Positions 8,933 through 18,885 are shown, counted from the stretch's first letter. The stretch is 46,968 bases of DNA from Desulfatiglans sp. (GCA_012513605.1 JAAZBV010000086.1:1-46968), one strand, 5' to 3'. Translations and numbers: made by a program. Notes: generated by a model from the sequence alone, not told the origin.

Positions 8933-10759
8933 TTATTCTACTGTCACACTCTTTGCAAGATTTCTGGGTCTATCAATATCCCTCTTAAGCATCAATGCGC
9001 AATAATATGCCAAAAGCTGACAGGGGACAACTGTAAGTATGGGGTACAGGAAATCAAGGGTCTGGGGAATCTCTATAAAATCATCCACCATTTCCTTTAA
9101 TACTGTGTCTCCCTCTGTGCCTATGCCTATTATCGGGCCCCTTCGGCTCTTTATCTCCTGTATATTGCTGATCATCTTGTCATACATGGAGTCCTTTGGC
9201 GCTATCGCGACCGTGGGCATCTGGGGATTTATAAGGGCGATAGGCCCGTGCTTCATCTCTCCTGCGGCATATCCTTCAGCGTGAATATAGGATATCTCCT
9301 TCAGTTTCAGGGCACCCTCCATGGCAATGGGGAACTGGTACTTTCTACCTAAGAATAGCCAGTTACTCTTGTCATGATATTTTGCGGCAATGGTCTCTAT
9401 CTGGTTTGCCTTTGAGAGAATGCTTTGCACCTGATCCGGCAGGGCCTCCATAGCCCTTATGGCCTCCACCCCTTCGGTAAGAGAGAGGCTCTGGTGCCTT
9501 CCAAGCAGGATGGCAAGAAGGGTAAGTATGGTTAGCTGAGATATAAATATCTTTGTGGATGCAACACCTATCTCAGGGCCTGCATGGTTATAAATGCCCG
9601 CATCTGTCTCGCGTGCAATTGAACTGTCTACCACATTTACAATGCCAAGCAGATGAGCTCCTTTTCTTCTGGCCTCCCTCATTGCCGCGAGGGTATCAGC
9701 TGTTTCACCTGACTGGCTCATGGATATTATAAATGTATTTGGCGGGAAGTTAAGCTTGCGGTAGCGGAACTCTGATGCCAGCTCCACCTGGACATCTATC
9801 TCTGTAAGTTTCTCAAAAACATATCTGCCTACACAACCTGAATAGTAGGATGTGCCGCACGCAATAATTACTATATGTTTACAATCCTTGAGTTTATCCC
9901 AGACAGGCATGATACCGCCAAGTTTCGGTACCCCCTCTCCCTTTTCAAGTCGGCCCCTCATGGCATTTTTTATGGTCTCAGGCTGCTCAAATATCTCCTT
10001 GAGCATATAATGAGGAAACCCGTCCAGCTCTACATCATCTGCTGCCCACTCCACTGTTTCTGCCTCTCTTTGAATGGCGGTAGCCTGTGCAGTAGATATG
10101 GAGACATCATCCTTTGTTATGGTGGCAAGCTCATTGTCATTCAGGTGAATAACATTTTTTGTATACCTGACCATAGCAGAGACATCAGATGCGGCAAAAT
10201 TACCATCATCGCCAAGGCCAATAATGAGAGGGCTCCCTCTGCGAGCAACAACAATCTGGCCCGGAATATCTTTATGCAGAACCGCCAGCCCAAAGGTACC
10301 CTCAACCTGTGATATGGACTTTCGCACCGCTTCATTGAGGCTACCGCTGAAATTTTCAGATATCAGGTGTGCAAGGACCTCTGTGTCAGTGTCACTCCTG
10401 AAGATTACACCCTTCTTCTCAAGTCTTTTCTTGATAGACTGGTAGTTTTCAATGATCCCGTTATGAATTACAAATATCTTTTCTTCCATATCGCTGTGAG
10501 GATGGGCGTTTTTTTCAGTAGGCTCTCCATGAGTAGCCCACCTGGTATGGGCAATCCCGGTTGTGCCATTGATCTCAAGCCCGTTGATCTTCTTTTCAAG
10601 CTCTGCGATCTTTCCGACAGCTCGGTAATAATCCATCTTGTTTGCATCCTGTATTGCTACGCCTGAAGAATCATATCCTCTGTATTCAAGCCTTTTCAAT
10701 CCTTCTACAAGAAGTGGTTTTGCCTTGCTGTTCCCTACATAGCAGACTATACCGCACAT
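8933..10759 (-). CDS. glmS: Glutamine-fructose-6-phosphate aminotransferase (isomerizing)
   Basis: A 608-residue GlmS, full length for the family. It makes glucosamine-6-phosphate from fructose-6-phosphate and glutamine, the first step toward UDP-GlcNAc for peptidoglycan, LPS and the polysaccharide genes at the right of this window. The N-terminal class II glutaminase begins MCGIVCYVG with the nucleophile Cys2, then RGYDSSG and HTRWATHG. Two SIS sugar-phosphate domains follow, with CGTSYYSG and SQSGETADT in the first and EGYAAGEMKHGPIALI in the second. It ends with the conserved DRPRNLAKSVTVE. It is 13 bp downstream of serS and probably cotranscribed. No glmS ribozyme or other leader is visible in that short gap. 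Confidence 0.98.
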   Translation of the reverse strand: MCGIVCYVGNSKAKPLLVEGLKRLEYRGYDSSGVAIQDANKMDYYRAVGKIAELEKKINGLEINGTTGIAHTRWATHGEPTEKNAHPHSDMEEKIFVIHNGIIENYQSIKKRLEKKGVIFRSDTDTEVLAHLISENFSGSLNEAVRKSISQVEGTFGLAVLHKDIPGQIVVARRGSPLIIGLGDDGNFAASDVSAMVRYTKNVIHLNDNELATITKDDVSISTAQATAIQREAETVEWAADDVELDGFPHYMLKEIFEQPETIKNAMRGRLEKGEGVPKLGGIMPVWDKLKDCKHIVIIACGTSYYSGCVGRYVFEKLTEIDVQVELASEFRYRKLNFPPNTFIISMSQSGETADTLAAMREARRKGAHLLGIVNVVDSSIARETDAGIYNHAGPEIGVASTKIFISQLTILTLLAILLGRHQSLSLTEGVEAIRAMEALPDQVQSILSKANQIETIAAKYHDKSNWLFLGRKYQFPIAMEGALKLKEISYIHAEGYAAGEMKHGPIALINPQMPTVAIAPKDSMYDKMISNIQEIKSRRGPIIGIGTEGDTVLKEMVDDFIEIPQTLDFLYPILTVVPCQLLAYYCALMLKRDIDRPRNLAKSVTVE

Positions 10760-10772
10760 ATTTCCATCTCCT

Positions 10773-12059
<1,287 letters not shown>

Positions 12060-12192
12060 TTAGTTCGATAATTTTTAACATGAATCAATGCATATGGTCA
12101 AATGCCTTTTTTGTTAATTGCGGCTTTATATTTTACATGGTATACAGCAAAAATAAATTACATCGGACAAATAAAGGTTTAACATAAAAAAT

Positions 12193-13599
12193 ATGAATAA
12201 AACGCAAACAAACCCCATATGGAATTTTCTCTGTTCAGTAAAGCTTACCATTTTCATCCTTGTACTGCTTGCTGCAACATCAATAATAGGCACAATAATT
12301 CCCCAGGAAGGGGCTGACTCACTGTTTATAAAAGAGCTTGGCCCTGTTGTTGGAAAGATAGTAATCTCCCTTGAATTATACAACATGTATCAGTCTTTCT
12401 GGTTCAGGTTGATCATCTTTATCCTTTCAATCAACCTGATCGCCTGCACATTAAATAAATTCCCCGGCACATTAAAGATATATGGAAGGCTCCCCTCTCC
12501 TGACCGGGAAAAGATATTTTCACATGTCAGCCCTGACAGGATCATAAAAAGCAGCATTATGAAAAATGATGCGTTTTCTATAGTAAAAGGGCTTATTGTA
12601 AAGCAATTCTCCAGGACAGTAGAAAAGCAGACTGAAAAAGCCGCCTATTTTTACGGGGATAAAGGTCGTTATTCCCTTTTCGGTGTGTATATTGTCCATT
12701 TAAGTGTTCTTCTCATTTTAGCCGGGTCAATTACCGGGTCATTATTCGGATTCAAGGGATACATAAATATCCTTGAGGGGGAATCTATTGATTATGTCTC
12801 ATTGGCCGGTCAAAATAGACACAACCAAATAGACTTAGGCTTTACAGTAAGCTGCGATAAATTCACGGTTGATTTTTATAATAATGGCCAGCCAAAGGAA
12901 TACAAAAGCGATATCAGGTTTTCTATTGATGGAAATACAGTAAAGCAGGGACACCTTCTTGTTAATCACCCGCTAACCTTTATGGGTATTACCTTTTACC
13001 AGTCAAGTTACGGATCTGTACCTGGTGATGAGGCATTTATAACTGTCCATCAAAAAGGTTATGAAGAACTGATAAAATTGAAAATAGAAAAAGGTAAACC
13101 AAGCCCCCTGCCGAATAATGGCGGAGAGATTACTCTCAAGGAGATACGTGACAACTTTATGAGAATGGGACCGGCCATAAAGGTTCACATTAAATCACTT
13201 GCTGGCGAAGATGCTGATATCTGGCTTTTTAAAAATTATGAGGATATCAGGCAACGGTTTTCCATGGAGTTTGAACAATTCCCAATGTTTGATCCTTCAA
13301 TTATTGAACCATATACCTTTTCCCTGGATGGGGTTGAATCTGCCTACTATACAGGTTTACAGGTCAATAAAGACCCTGGAGTACCTCTTATTTATGCCGG
13401 TTTTTTTGCTATTGTGCTGGGTCTTATTATGACATTTTTTACCTCCCACAGACGCGTATGGATAAGGATAGATGAAGAAAGTAATATAACGACCATCAGT
13501 ATCGCTGGCTATGCAAATAAAAACCCGGTAGGAATGGGAAGAGAGCTTGACAGGATTACCAGACAGTTAACTATAAAATTAGAGGAGAAGAATAACTGA
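12193..13599 (+). CDS. resB: ResB-like cytochrome c biogenesis protein (Ccs1)
   Basis: A 468-residue ResB/Ccs1-family membrane protein, half of the system II haem-delivery and attachment complex. Early transmembrane helices contain VKLTIFILVLLAATSIIGTI, then a helix around WFRLIIFILSINLIACTL. A third follows at about 165-185 (YIVHLSVLLILAGSITGSLFG), then a large periplasmic loop and a last helix near residue 400 (LIYAGFFAIVLGLIMTFF). This four-helix plan is typical. It works with CcsA, whose gene starts 2 bp after this stop. The initiating ATG has only a weak AAAGG 15 bases upstream, but the hydrophobic start fits the family. System II maturation implies that the cell makes c-type cytochromes. 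Confidence 0.93.
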   Translation: MNKTQTNPIWNFLCSVKLTIFILVLLAATSIIGTIIPQEGADSLFIKELGPVVGKIVISLELYNMYQSFWFRLIIFILSINLIACTLNKFPGTLKIYGRLPSPDREKIFSHVSPDRIIKSSIMKNDAFSIVKGLIVKQFSRTVEKQTEKAAYFYGDKGRYSLFGVYIVHLSVLLILAGSITGSLFGFKGYINILEGESIDYVSLAGQNRHNQIDLGFTVSCDKFTVDFYNNGQPKEYKSDIRFSIDGNTVKQGHLLVNHPLTFMGITFYQSSYGSVPGDEAFITVHQKGYEELIKLKIEKGKPSPLPNNGGEITLKEIRDNFMRMGPAIKVHIKSLAGEDADIWLFKNYEDIRQRFSMEFEQFPMFDPSIIEPYTFSLDGVESAYYTGLQVNKDPGVPLIYAGFFAIVLGLIMTFFTSHRRVWIRIDEESNITTISIAGYANKNPVGMGRELDRITRQLTIKLEEKNN

Positions 13600-13601
13600 T
13601 T

Positions 13602-14435
13602 ATGAGCGGCACAATTTTAAACTACATCACCTTTTTTTATTTCTTCTCTTTTCTATTCTACCTTCTTCTGATGATTGTAGAAAAAAAGACATTCGGGAAG
13701 ATCGCCACAATTATTACAGCCACAGGGTTTGCTGGCCATACTACAGCCATTATACTCAGATGGATAGAATCATACCAGATGGGCATAGGCAGGGCGCCGC
13801 TATCCAATATGTATGAGTCACTGGTATTTTTTTCATGGACAGTTATTCTTCTGTACCTCATTATCGAATGGCGGATAGGGAACAAAAGCATAGGTGTATT
13901 CGCTACGCCTATAGCCTTCCTGATTATGGCTTATTCATCCTTTTCAAACAGCGAGATACAACCCCTTCTTCCTGCATTAAAAAGCAACTGGCTCATATCC
14001 CATGTTATAACATGCTTTTTTGGTTATGCGGCCTTTGCACTTTCATTTGCATTAAGCATAATGTATCTTTTGAAAGGCAGGATAACAAAAACATCCGGAG
14101 ATATTATCCAGAGACTGATCCCTGATCTCGAAGTGCTTGAAGAACTCAGTTACCAGATGGTTGTCATAGGTTTTATAATGCTCACGCTGGGGATTATAAC
14201 AGGGGCTGTATGGGCCAACTCTGCATGGGGCACCTACTGGAGCTGGGACCCTAAAGAAACATGGTCGCTTATAACATGGTTTGTGTACGCTGCCATGCTG
14301 CATTCACGCCTGATTTCAGGCTGGCGCGGTAAAAGGCTCGCTGTATTTTCTATTATTGGTTTCTGTTGTGTAATCTTTACATACCTGGGTGTAAACCTGC
14401 TTCTTTCAGGGCTTCACAGCTATGGCTCATCATAG
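13602..14435 (+). CDS. ccsA: CcsA/ResC-type cytochrome c biogenesis protein
   Basis: A 277-residue polytopic membrane protein of the haem-handling CcsA/ResC family, with about eight transmembrane helices. The tryptophan-rich WWD signature is clear: WANSAWGTYWSWDPKETW at about residues 205-222. Conserved histidines flank it (the one in AGHTTAIILRW, HVITCFFGYAAF, and HSRLISGWRG). This domain presents reduced haem at the periplasmic face for attachment to apocytochrome c, in complex with ResB. The gene is 2 bp from resB and 3 bp from the following LysE-family gene, so the three are one transcript. Length is close to the single-domain CcsA proteins of Deltaproteobacteria. Confidence 0.95.
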   Translation: MSGTILNYITFFYFFSFLFYLLLMIVEKKTFGKIATIITATGFAGHTTAIILRWIESYQMGIGRAPLSNMYESLVFFSWTVILLYLIIEWRIGNKSIGVFATPIAFLIMAYSSFSNSEIQPLLPALKSNWLISHVITCFFGYAAFALSFALSIMYLLKGRITKTSGDIIQRLIPDLEVLEELSYQMVVIGFIMLTLGIITGAVWANSAWGTYWSWDPKETWSLITWFVYAAMLHSRLISGWRGKRLAVFSIIGFCCVIFTYLGVNLLLSGLHSYGSS

Positions 14436-14438
14436 GAG

Positions 14439-15071
14439 ATGACAGATAGCCTTACATATATCACCTCTGCTTTTCTTCTGGGCCTGAGCGGGTTGATCCC
14501 AGGCCCATTATTGACCCTTGTGATATCTGAAACCCTCAAACACGGCACAAAAGAGGGGTTCAAGGTTGCTGCGTCCCCGCTCATTACAGACCTGCCCATA
14601 ATAGTTGTTACAATCCTTGTTATGTCAAGGATCGTAAATATTGATTACCTCCTGGGTATGATTGCCTTTGGCGGGAGCATCTTCCTCATATATCTTGCAT
14701 TTGAAAGCATTTCATTCAAGGGTATTAACCATGAAGGGGCGACAGATCAGGTAAATGTCATCAAAAAGGGAATAATCGCTAACCTTCTTAATCCAAGTCC
14801 ATATGTGTTCTGGTTTACAATAGGCGCACCAACTATATTAAAGGCTTACCATGAAGGTTTTATATATGCGATACTCTTTATCATTATATTTTACTCTCTC
14901 CTGATCGGTTCAAAGGTGGTTATTGCTGCAATCACAGGGAAATCAAGACACATCCTGAGCAGCCGATTCTATTTATACCTGATAAGATTTCTGGGAGTGG
15001 TTATGTTCATATTTGCAATATATTTCATTAAAAGCGGGATATCATATTTTTCCATTTCTTTTCCCATATGA
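14439..15071 (+). CDS. LysE-family amino-acid/metabolite exporter
   Basis: A 210-residue inner-membrane protein of the LysE/RhtB translocator family with about six hydrophobic helices. The early motif GLSGLIPGPLLTLVISETLKHG matches the family's conserved GxxPGP region, and NLLNPSPYVFWFTIGAP matches the central NP-containing motif. Members export amino acids or similar small molecules; the substrate here cannot be named. The ATG at 14439 follows the ccsA stop by 3 bp, and the only Shine-Dalgarno-like sequence (AGGAG, 14434-14438) directly abuts the ATG, which is too close to be optimal. Translation may therefore depend on ribosomes finishing ccsA. It is last in the operon and convergent with the MazF-like gene. 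Confidence 0.82.
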   Translation: MTDSLTYITSAFLLGLSGLIPGPLLTLVISETLKHGTKEGFKVAASPLITDLPIIVVTILVMSRIVNIDYLLGMIAFGGSIFLIYLAFESISFKGINHEGATDQVNVIKKGIIANLLNPSPYVFWFTIGAPTILKAYHEGFIYAILFIIIFYSLLIGSKVVIAAITGKSRHILSSRFYLYLIRFLGVVMFIFAIYFIKSGISYFSISFPI

Positions 15072-15109
15072 TTCATTTGTCCTACCCATCAACAACATCT
15101 GTTGGTTTT

Positions 15110-15457
15110 TCATATTAAATCCATTAACCTGGAAACAACCATTTGACAGCCTTTCAGTACATGTTCAAGGGTATTGTTATCGAGAGAGCCGATCTTCTCA
15201 AGGAGTCTTTCTTTATCCACAGTTGCTATCTGACTGACAACCGCTACGCTTGTTTTAGGCAGATTTGCAGCACCCTTCTCTAATAAAACATTGCCGGGTA
15301 TCAATGAAAATTTTGTATTGGATGTGAGCAGTGAGACAACTGTTGTTCTAATATTACTGCTATTCAGGATATTATTCTGGATTATTATCGCAGGTCTTTT
15401 CCCTGATGGTACGGAATCGTTAGACGCACCAAACCTTACCCAGTATATATCACCCAT
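15110..15457 (-). CDS. MazF/PemK-family toxin
   Basis: A 115-residue endoribonuclease toxin of the MazF/PemK family. It opens with GDIYWVRFGA, followed by SGKRPAIIIQNN (the conserved RPxxIxxN strand) and TTVVSLLTSN, then KTSVAVVSQIATVDKERL, the usual order of SH3-like barrel strands. MazF toxins cleave mRNA at short specific sequences and are held inactive by the cognate antitoxin. It overlaps the upstream antitoxin gene by 22 bp, the expected arrangement. GGAAGA inside the antitoxin gene may serve as its ribosome site. It is convergent with the LysE-family gene. The family assignment is secure; the cleavage sequence is unknown. Confidence 0.92.
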   Translation of the reverse strand: MGDIYWVRFGASNDSVPSGKRPAIIIQNNILNSSNIRTTVVSLLTSNTKFSLIPGNVLLEKGAANLPKTSVAVVSQIATVDKERLLEKIGSLDNNTLEHVLKGCQMVVSRLMDLI

Positions 15458-15705
15458 GGCAATTCTTCCAGATCAGTATTACCTGCAATCATCTTTGCCA
15501 TAACACCCTGCTCATTTAAGACATCCGGATCATTAAGTACTTCATTAATCTGCTGTATCAATGCCTCGGCCTTCATTTTTTTAGTTTTTTCTGCAATGGC
15601 TTCAGAGACAAAATGGCTTATTTTACATTTCCTTTTTAAGGAAAGGTCCTTGATCTCCTCATACATTTCTTCAGGAATAGTGACACTTAATTTTGTATAT
15701 CCCAT
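15436..15705 (-). CDS. Ribbon-helix-helix antitoxin paired with the MazF-like toxin
   Basis: An 89-residue antitoxin. The N-terminus TKLSVTIPEEMYEEIKDLS has the strand plus two-helix pattern of ribbon-helix-helix DNA-binding proteins, and the second half (about 50-89) is a charged, flexible tail that would wrap the toxin. It precedes and overlaps the MazF-like gene. A strong AAGGAGGT lies about 5 bases before the ATG, stronger than that of the toxin, which fits the need for excess antitoxin. It probably represses its own promoter in the 202-bp gap at 15706-15907, shared with the divergent RelBE-type module. Confidence 0.88.
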   Translation of the reverse strand: MGYTKLSVTIPEEMYEEIKDLSLKRKCKISHFVSEAIAEKTKKMKAEALIQQINEVLNDPDVLNEQGVMAKMIAGNTDLEELPWVIYTG

Positions 15706-15846
15706 AATTACCTCCTTATAATCCGATTTTTCAATCTATTTGATCATACCAATAGTAGGATTGCCAATCATCTTTTATAAGATTAAGAGAAATTTTATGT
15801 TTGGAAATATTTAGGATTCTTTATTATGTATTGTAAAATACTAAGA

Positions 15847-15867
15847 ATGACTATAAAATAAGGTCAT
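15847..15867. promoter_or_regulatory. Possible operator between the two divergent TA modules
   Basis: The 202-bp AT-rich gap 15706-15907 contains an inverted repeat ATGAC-N11-GTCAT overlapping a -10-like TATAAA at 15852-15857, about 50 bp before the RelB-like start. TA antitoxins usually bind such palindromes over their own promoter. This is pattern recognition only. Nothing else coding is seen in the gap. Confidence 0.35.
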
Positions 15868-15907
15868 ATTTTAGCATTAAATAAGAAGCCATAATAGGAG
15901 ATGAATA

Positions 15908-16159
15908 ATGAAAACCATATTAGCAACTTTATCTGCAAGCATATCCGAACTTAAAAGAAATCCCAGTGCATTATTGCAGGAGGCAGAAGGGAATCCCATT
16001 ATTATCCTGAACCATAACAGACCCGCAGCTTACCTGATACCTGCAGAAACCTATGAAGCGATGCTCGATTTTATTGATGATCATGAACTTGGTGTAATTA
16101 TAAAACAGCGTCAAGATGAAAAATCAGAAGCTGTAGAGGTCTTGATTGATGACATATAA
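15908..16159 (+). CDS. Phd/YefM (RelB-type) antitoxin
   Basis: An 83-residue antitoxin of the Phd/YefM superfamily. The N-terminal part ASISELKRNPSALLQEA followed by PIIILNHNRPAAYLIPAETYEAML is the characteristic DNA-binding and dimerisation domain; the C-terminal 30 residues are the acidic toxin-binding tail. Its closest pattern is the StbD/RelB type that pairs with RelE toxins. It has a strong Shine-Dalgarno, AGGAG, at 15896-15900 before the ATG at 15908, and its end overlaps the RelE-like gene. The promoter is probably within 15830-15900, where an inverted repeat could be the autoregulatory operator. Confidence 0.9.
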   Translation: MKTILATLSASISELKRNPSALLQEAEGNPIIILNHNRPAAYLIPAETYEAMLDFIDDHELGVIIKQRQDEKSEAVEVLIDDI

Positions 16160-16436
16160 GTTAAAATTTCTTCCTTCTGCTCTTAAAGAATGGGAAAAAC
16201 TTGACAGGTCAATAAAAGATCAGTTTAGAAAGAAACTTCATGAAAGACTTGAAAACCCGCACATCCCTTCAGCGCAACTTCATGGTTTTAAAAATCACTA
16301 TAAAATTAAATTACTAAGCTCGGGATACAGACTTGTTTATGAAGTAATCGACAACGAACTGTATATCCTTGTTATTGTGGTCGGGAAAAGAGAAAAAGGT
16401 GCAGTATATAATATTATGAAAAAACGCAGACCATAA
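16149..16436 (+). CDS. RelE-family toxin
   Basis: A RelE/ParE-superfamily toxin of 95 residues from the ATG at 16149; a TTG one codon earlier is also possible. The fold pattern is complete: first strand YKLKFLPSAL, helix pair EWEKLDRSIKDQFRKKLHERL, then LHGFKNHYKIKLLSSGYRLVYEV and the last strand LYILVIVVGKREKGAVYN. RelE toxins act at the ribosomal A site to cleave mRNA. It overlaps the antitoxin gene by 11 bp, with GAGGT about 8 bases before the ATG. The arrangement (antitoxin, then toxin, overlapping) and the stand-alone promoter region support a functional type II module. Confidence 0.92.
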   Translation: MTYKLKFLPSALKEWEKLDRSIKDQFRKKLHERLENPHIPSAQLHGFKNHYKIKLLSSGYRLVYEVIDNELYILVIVVGKREKGAVYNIMKKRRP

Positions 16437-16628
16437 ATAAAAGACAGCTAGGGTTTTTATCTTAACCGATCCCAACATGTTCTTCACTTTGTCTGGTAAT
16501 TTTTCTAAAACACCTGGTTGCTTATCCATATAGGATACTATTACAGGCAACAGATCATCTTTGCCTTCCTTTACCAGCAGAGGTACAACCTTTTGTTTAA
16601 AGGCGCACAGTATGTAATTCTCATTCAT
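16314..16628 (-). other. Unassigned open frame downstream of aroA, partly antisense to relE
   Basis: A 104-codon minus-strand frame. The first half (16440-16628, starting MNENYILCAFKQKVVPLL) looks protein-like with plausible helices; the last 40 codons are antisense to the RelE-like gene and look like shadow. The same frame is open right back to the TAA of aroA at 16713, so reading through that stop would add about 130 residues to AroA. There is no Shine-Dalgarno before the ATG. It could be a decayed remnant truncated when the TA module inserted, or chance. No family is recognised. The rest of 16437-16712 holds nothing else that I can support. Confidence 0.3.
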
Positions 16629-16712
16629 CCGGCTAAGGGCTGCATTCAGTCTGTTAGCCCCTTCATCTTTATCCTTTGACCGGGCGATCAGAATAAGCCA
16701 ATAAGATATTGT

Positions 16713-17978
16713 TTATAATATTTCCCATAATCCCCAGAATTCCGGGAAGGATTTTATAACACACCCTTCATTCTTAATTATAATACCCTGAATCTTTAGA
16801 CCTGCCATTGCATAGCTCATGGCAAGGCGGTGGTCATTATGCGGGTCTATCTCAGCACCATGAAGTTTTTCTCCTCCATAAATAACAAGTCCATCCTCCT
16901 TTTCCTCAACCCTGCTGCCGATAGCCCTTAACTCATTTGCAGTATCAGCTATCCTGTCACTTTCCTTGTGTCTGAGGTGCGGGACATTATTTATCTCGGT
17001 TTTTCCTTCTGCAAAAAGGGCGATAACCGCAAGGGTGGGAACCATGTCAGGCATTGTTCCCATATCAATTTTTATTCCCCTTAACTTCCCCCCACTCACT
17101 GTTACAGAATTATCTTCGCACATTACACTGCAACCCATTTGCTCCAGGATCTTTAAAAGCCCGATATCTCCCTGCCTTGTTTTAAATGGATGTATATTCT
17201 CTGTTTTAACACTGCCCCCTGTTATGGCTGCAGCGCCCCAGAAATAGGATGCTGATGAGACATCCCCCTCTATCTCATATTCGCACGCCCTGTATGATTT
17301 CCGGGAAGGGATTCTAAAAGAGAGATAATCATCACACTCCACATCTACCCCGAAATCCTTCATTACATCCAGTGTAAGATCTATATATGGCCTGGATACA
17401 AGCTCCCCTTCCACCTCTATAATAATCTCCGATTCTGCATATGGCCCTGAAAGCAGGAGTGAAGATATGTACTGGCTGCTTATGTCACCTGGAATCTTTA
17501 CCTTACCGCCCTTGATCCCGCTGGCATTTATTAATACAGGTGGAAAACCTTTTTTATCTGGATATGATGAATCAACTCCTAAACTTTTCAGGGCATCAAC
17601 AAGATAGGCGACTGGTCTTTGTTTCATCCTGTCACTCCCGGTAAAGAGAAATTCTCCTCTGGCGAGGGCCACTACTGATAAAAGAAGCCTGTAGGATGTA
17701 CCTGAATTACCAAGGTCAATCGTCTGCTTAATGTTCGACTGGTGAAATCGCCCGCCATTACCATGCACAATTGTAATATTACCGGTGACATCAATATTTA
17801 TGCCTAACTTTTGAAGCGTGCTTGCGGTATAAAGTGTATCCTCACATGATAAAAAAGATCTAAGCGTACTCTTTCCATCTGCAAGACCGGCTGCAATAAG
17901 CGCCCTGTGGGTAAGGCTTTTTGAGCCGGGGATACTCACTGTGCTGTTCAGATTATCTTTTTGTTTTATTATTTTCAT
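16713..17978 (-). CDS. aroA: 3-phosphoshikimate 1-carboxyvinyltransferase (EPSP synthase)
   Basis: A 421-residue EPSP synthase, full length. It joins shikimate-3-phosphate and phosphoenolpyruvate, the sixth shikimate step. Signature segments: IPGSKSLTHRALIAAGLADG near the N-terminus (substrate-binding Lys and Ser), LGNSGTSYRLLLSVVAL (PEP-site loop, NSGTS in place of the usual NAGTA), QRPVAYLVDALKSLG, ISSQYISSLLL, and LRHKESDRIADT plus NDHRLAMSYAMAG near the end. It is the last recognisable gene of the minus-strand aromatic operon, 82 bp after aroE; a palindromic repeat fills that gap. Regulation should come from the attenuator at the head of the operon. Confidence 0.97.
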   Translation of the reverse strand: MKIIKQKDNLNSTVSIPGSKSLTHRALIAAGLADGKSTLRSFLSCEDTLYTASTLQKLGINIDVTGNITIVHGNGGRFHQSNIKQTIDLGNSGTSYRLLLSVVALARGEFLFTGSDRMKQRPVAYLVDALKSLGVDSSYPDKKGFPPVLINASGIKGGKVKIPGDISSQYISSLLLSGPYAESEIIIEVEGELVSRPYIDLTLDVMKDFGVDVECDDYLSFRIPSRKSYRACEYEIEGDVSSASYFWGAAAITGGSVKTENIHPFKTRQGDIGLLKILEQMGCSVMCEDNSVTVSGGKLRGIKIDMGTMPDMVPTLAVIALFAEGKTEINNVPHLRHKESDRIADTANELRAIGSRVEEKEDGLVIYGGEKLHGAEIDPHNDHRLAMSYAMAGLKIQGIIIKNEGCVIKSFPEFWGLWEIL

Positions 17979-18000
17979 CTGGCTTATCTTTTTTATCTTC

Positions 18001-18057
18001 GTAGGGGCGGGATTTATTCCCGACCTCTTTGCGGTGGCATATAAAATGCCACCCTAC
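18001..18057. repeat. Compound palindromic repeat (two stem-loops within GTAGGG/CCCTAC termini)
   Basis: A 57-bp element starting GTAGGG and ending CCCTAC, exact inverted ends. Inside are two hairpins: GGCGGGA-TTTAT-TCCCGACC (partly paired) and GGTGGCAT-ATAAA-ATGCCACC (perfect 8-bp stem). It fills nearly all of the aroE-aroA gap. The design is like REP/MITE-type intergenic elements that occur in many copies in some genomes; only this copy is in the window. Confidence 0.6.
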
Positions 18058-18060
18058 ATT

Positions 18061-18885
18061 TCATTCATTGTAAAGATATTCTTCAACCACCTTTTTCATG
18101 ACGTCCACAGGGGCATCTTTGCCAGTCCACAGCCTGAACTGATCAGCCCCCTGATAAATAAACATGCCAATCCCTTCAACTACCCTGCACCCCCTGCCTG
18201 CGGCAAGATGGAGAAGCTTAGTTGTTTTAGGATTATATATGATGTCCATTACCGTCATGCCTGGTCTTAAAGCATTTTCAGGAACAGGGCAAATATCGAT
18301 AACAGGGGACATGCCCACAGGAGTGGTATTTATGAGGATATCAGCCTTTACATCGGGAACTTGCTCCATCTCTATGAATCCTGCATCAAGAGACCTGCAT
18401 AATTCCATGCCTCTTTTAACTGACAGGTTAGCAATCATCAGCTTTACATTATTTTTTTTCAGAATAAATCCTATTGCCCGTGCAGCGCCCCCTGCACCAA
18501 TAATGATGCAGCTCTTTCCATTTACAGAAACCACCTCTTCAAGGGCCTTTAATACGCCCGATGCATCAGTATTAAATCCTATCAGCCTGTTATTATTATT
18601 TACCACAGTATTAACAGCACCTATCTCTTTTGCAAGGGGATCAAGCTCATCCAGAAATGGCATGACTGATGACTTATAGGGGATTGTTACACTCATACCC
18701 TTTATGCCAAGGCTGCGCATCCCCTTAACAGCGCCTTCAATATCATCTGATTCAAATGTAAGATAAACTGCATTTACACCTTTTTGAGAGAAGGCAGCAT
18801 TATGCATTATTGGGCCAAGGGAATGCCTGACCGGATTTCCTATAACCCCGTATAGTTCAGTATATTGATCGATCTTAAAATTCAA
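18061..18885 (-). CDS. aroE: Shikimate 5-dehydrogenase
   Basis: A 274-residue NADP-dependent shikimate dehydrogenase that reduces 3-dehydroshikimate to shikimate. The substrate-binding start reads GVIGNPVRHSLGPIMHNAAF (SLGP where many have SLSP). The catalytic Lys is in MSVTIPYKSSVMPFLDE, the catalytic Asp in IGFNTDASGVLKAL, and the nucleotide-binding loop is IIGAGGAARAIGF. The C-terminus FIYQGADQFRLWTGKDAP is also typical. The first codon appears to be TTG at 18885, preceded by GGTGA with good spacing; no in-frame ATG fits the N-terminus better. The gene lies between aroD (97 bp upstream, with a palindromic repeat in the gap) and aroA in the aromatic operon. Confidence 0.96.
   Translation of the reverse strand: MNFKIDQYTELYGVIGNPVRHSLGPIMHNAAFSQKGVNAVYLTFESDDIEGAVKGMRSLGIKGMSVTIPYKSSVMPFLDELDPLAKEIGAVNTVVNNNNRLIGFNTDASGVLKALEEVVSVNGKSCIIIGAGGAARAIGFILKKNNVKLMIANLSVKRGMELCRSLDAGFIEMEQVPDVKADILINTTPVGMSPVIDICPVPENALRPGMTVMDIIYNPKTTKLLHLAAGRGCRVVEGIGMFIYQGADQFRLWTGKDAPVDVMKKVVEEYLYNE

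Noticed and set aside
15072-15109. Terminator between the LysE-family gene and the MazF-like gene
   Set aside because: Only a 5-bp stem (CAACA/TGTTG) followed by a short T run is visible; too weak to call.
18164-18679. 171-codon plus-strand frame inside aroE
   Set aside because: Antisense shadow of a clear aroE gene, with no family pattern and no start signal. The same applies to the frames at 1635-2246, 2388-2945 and 22526-23035.
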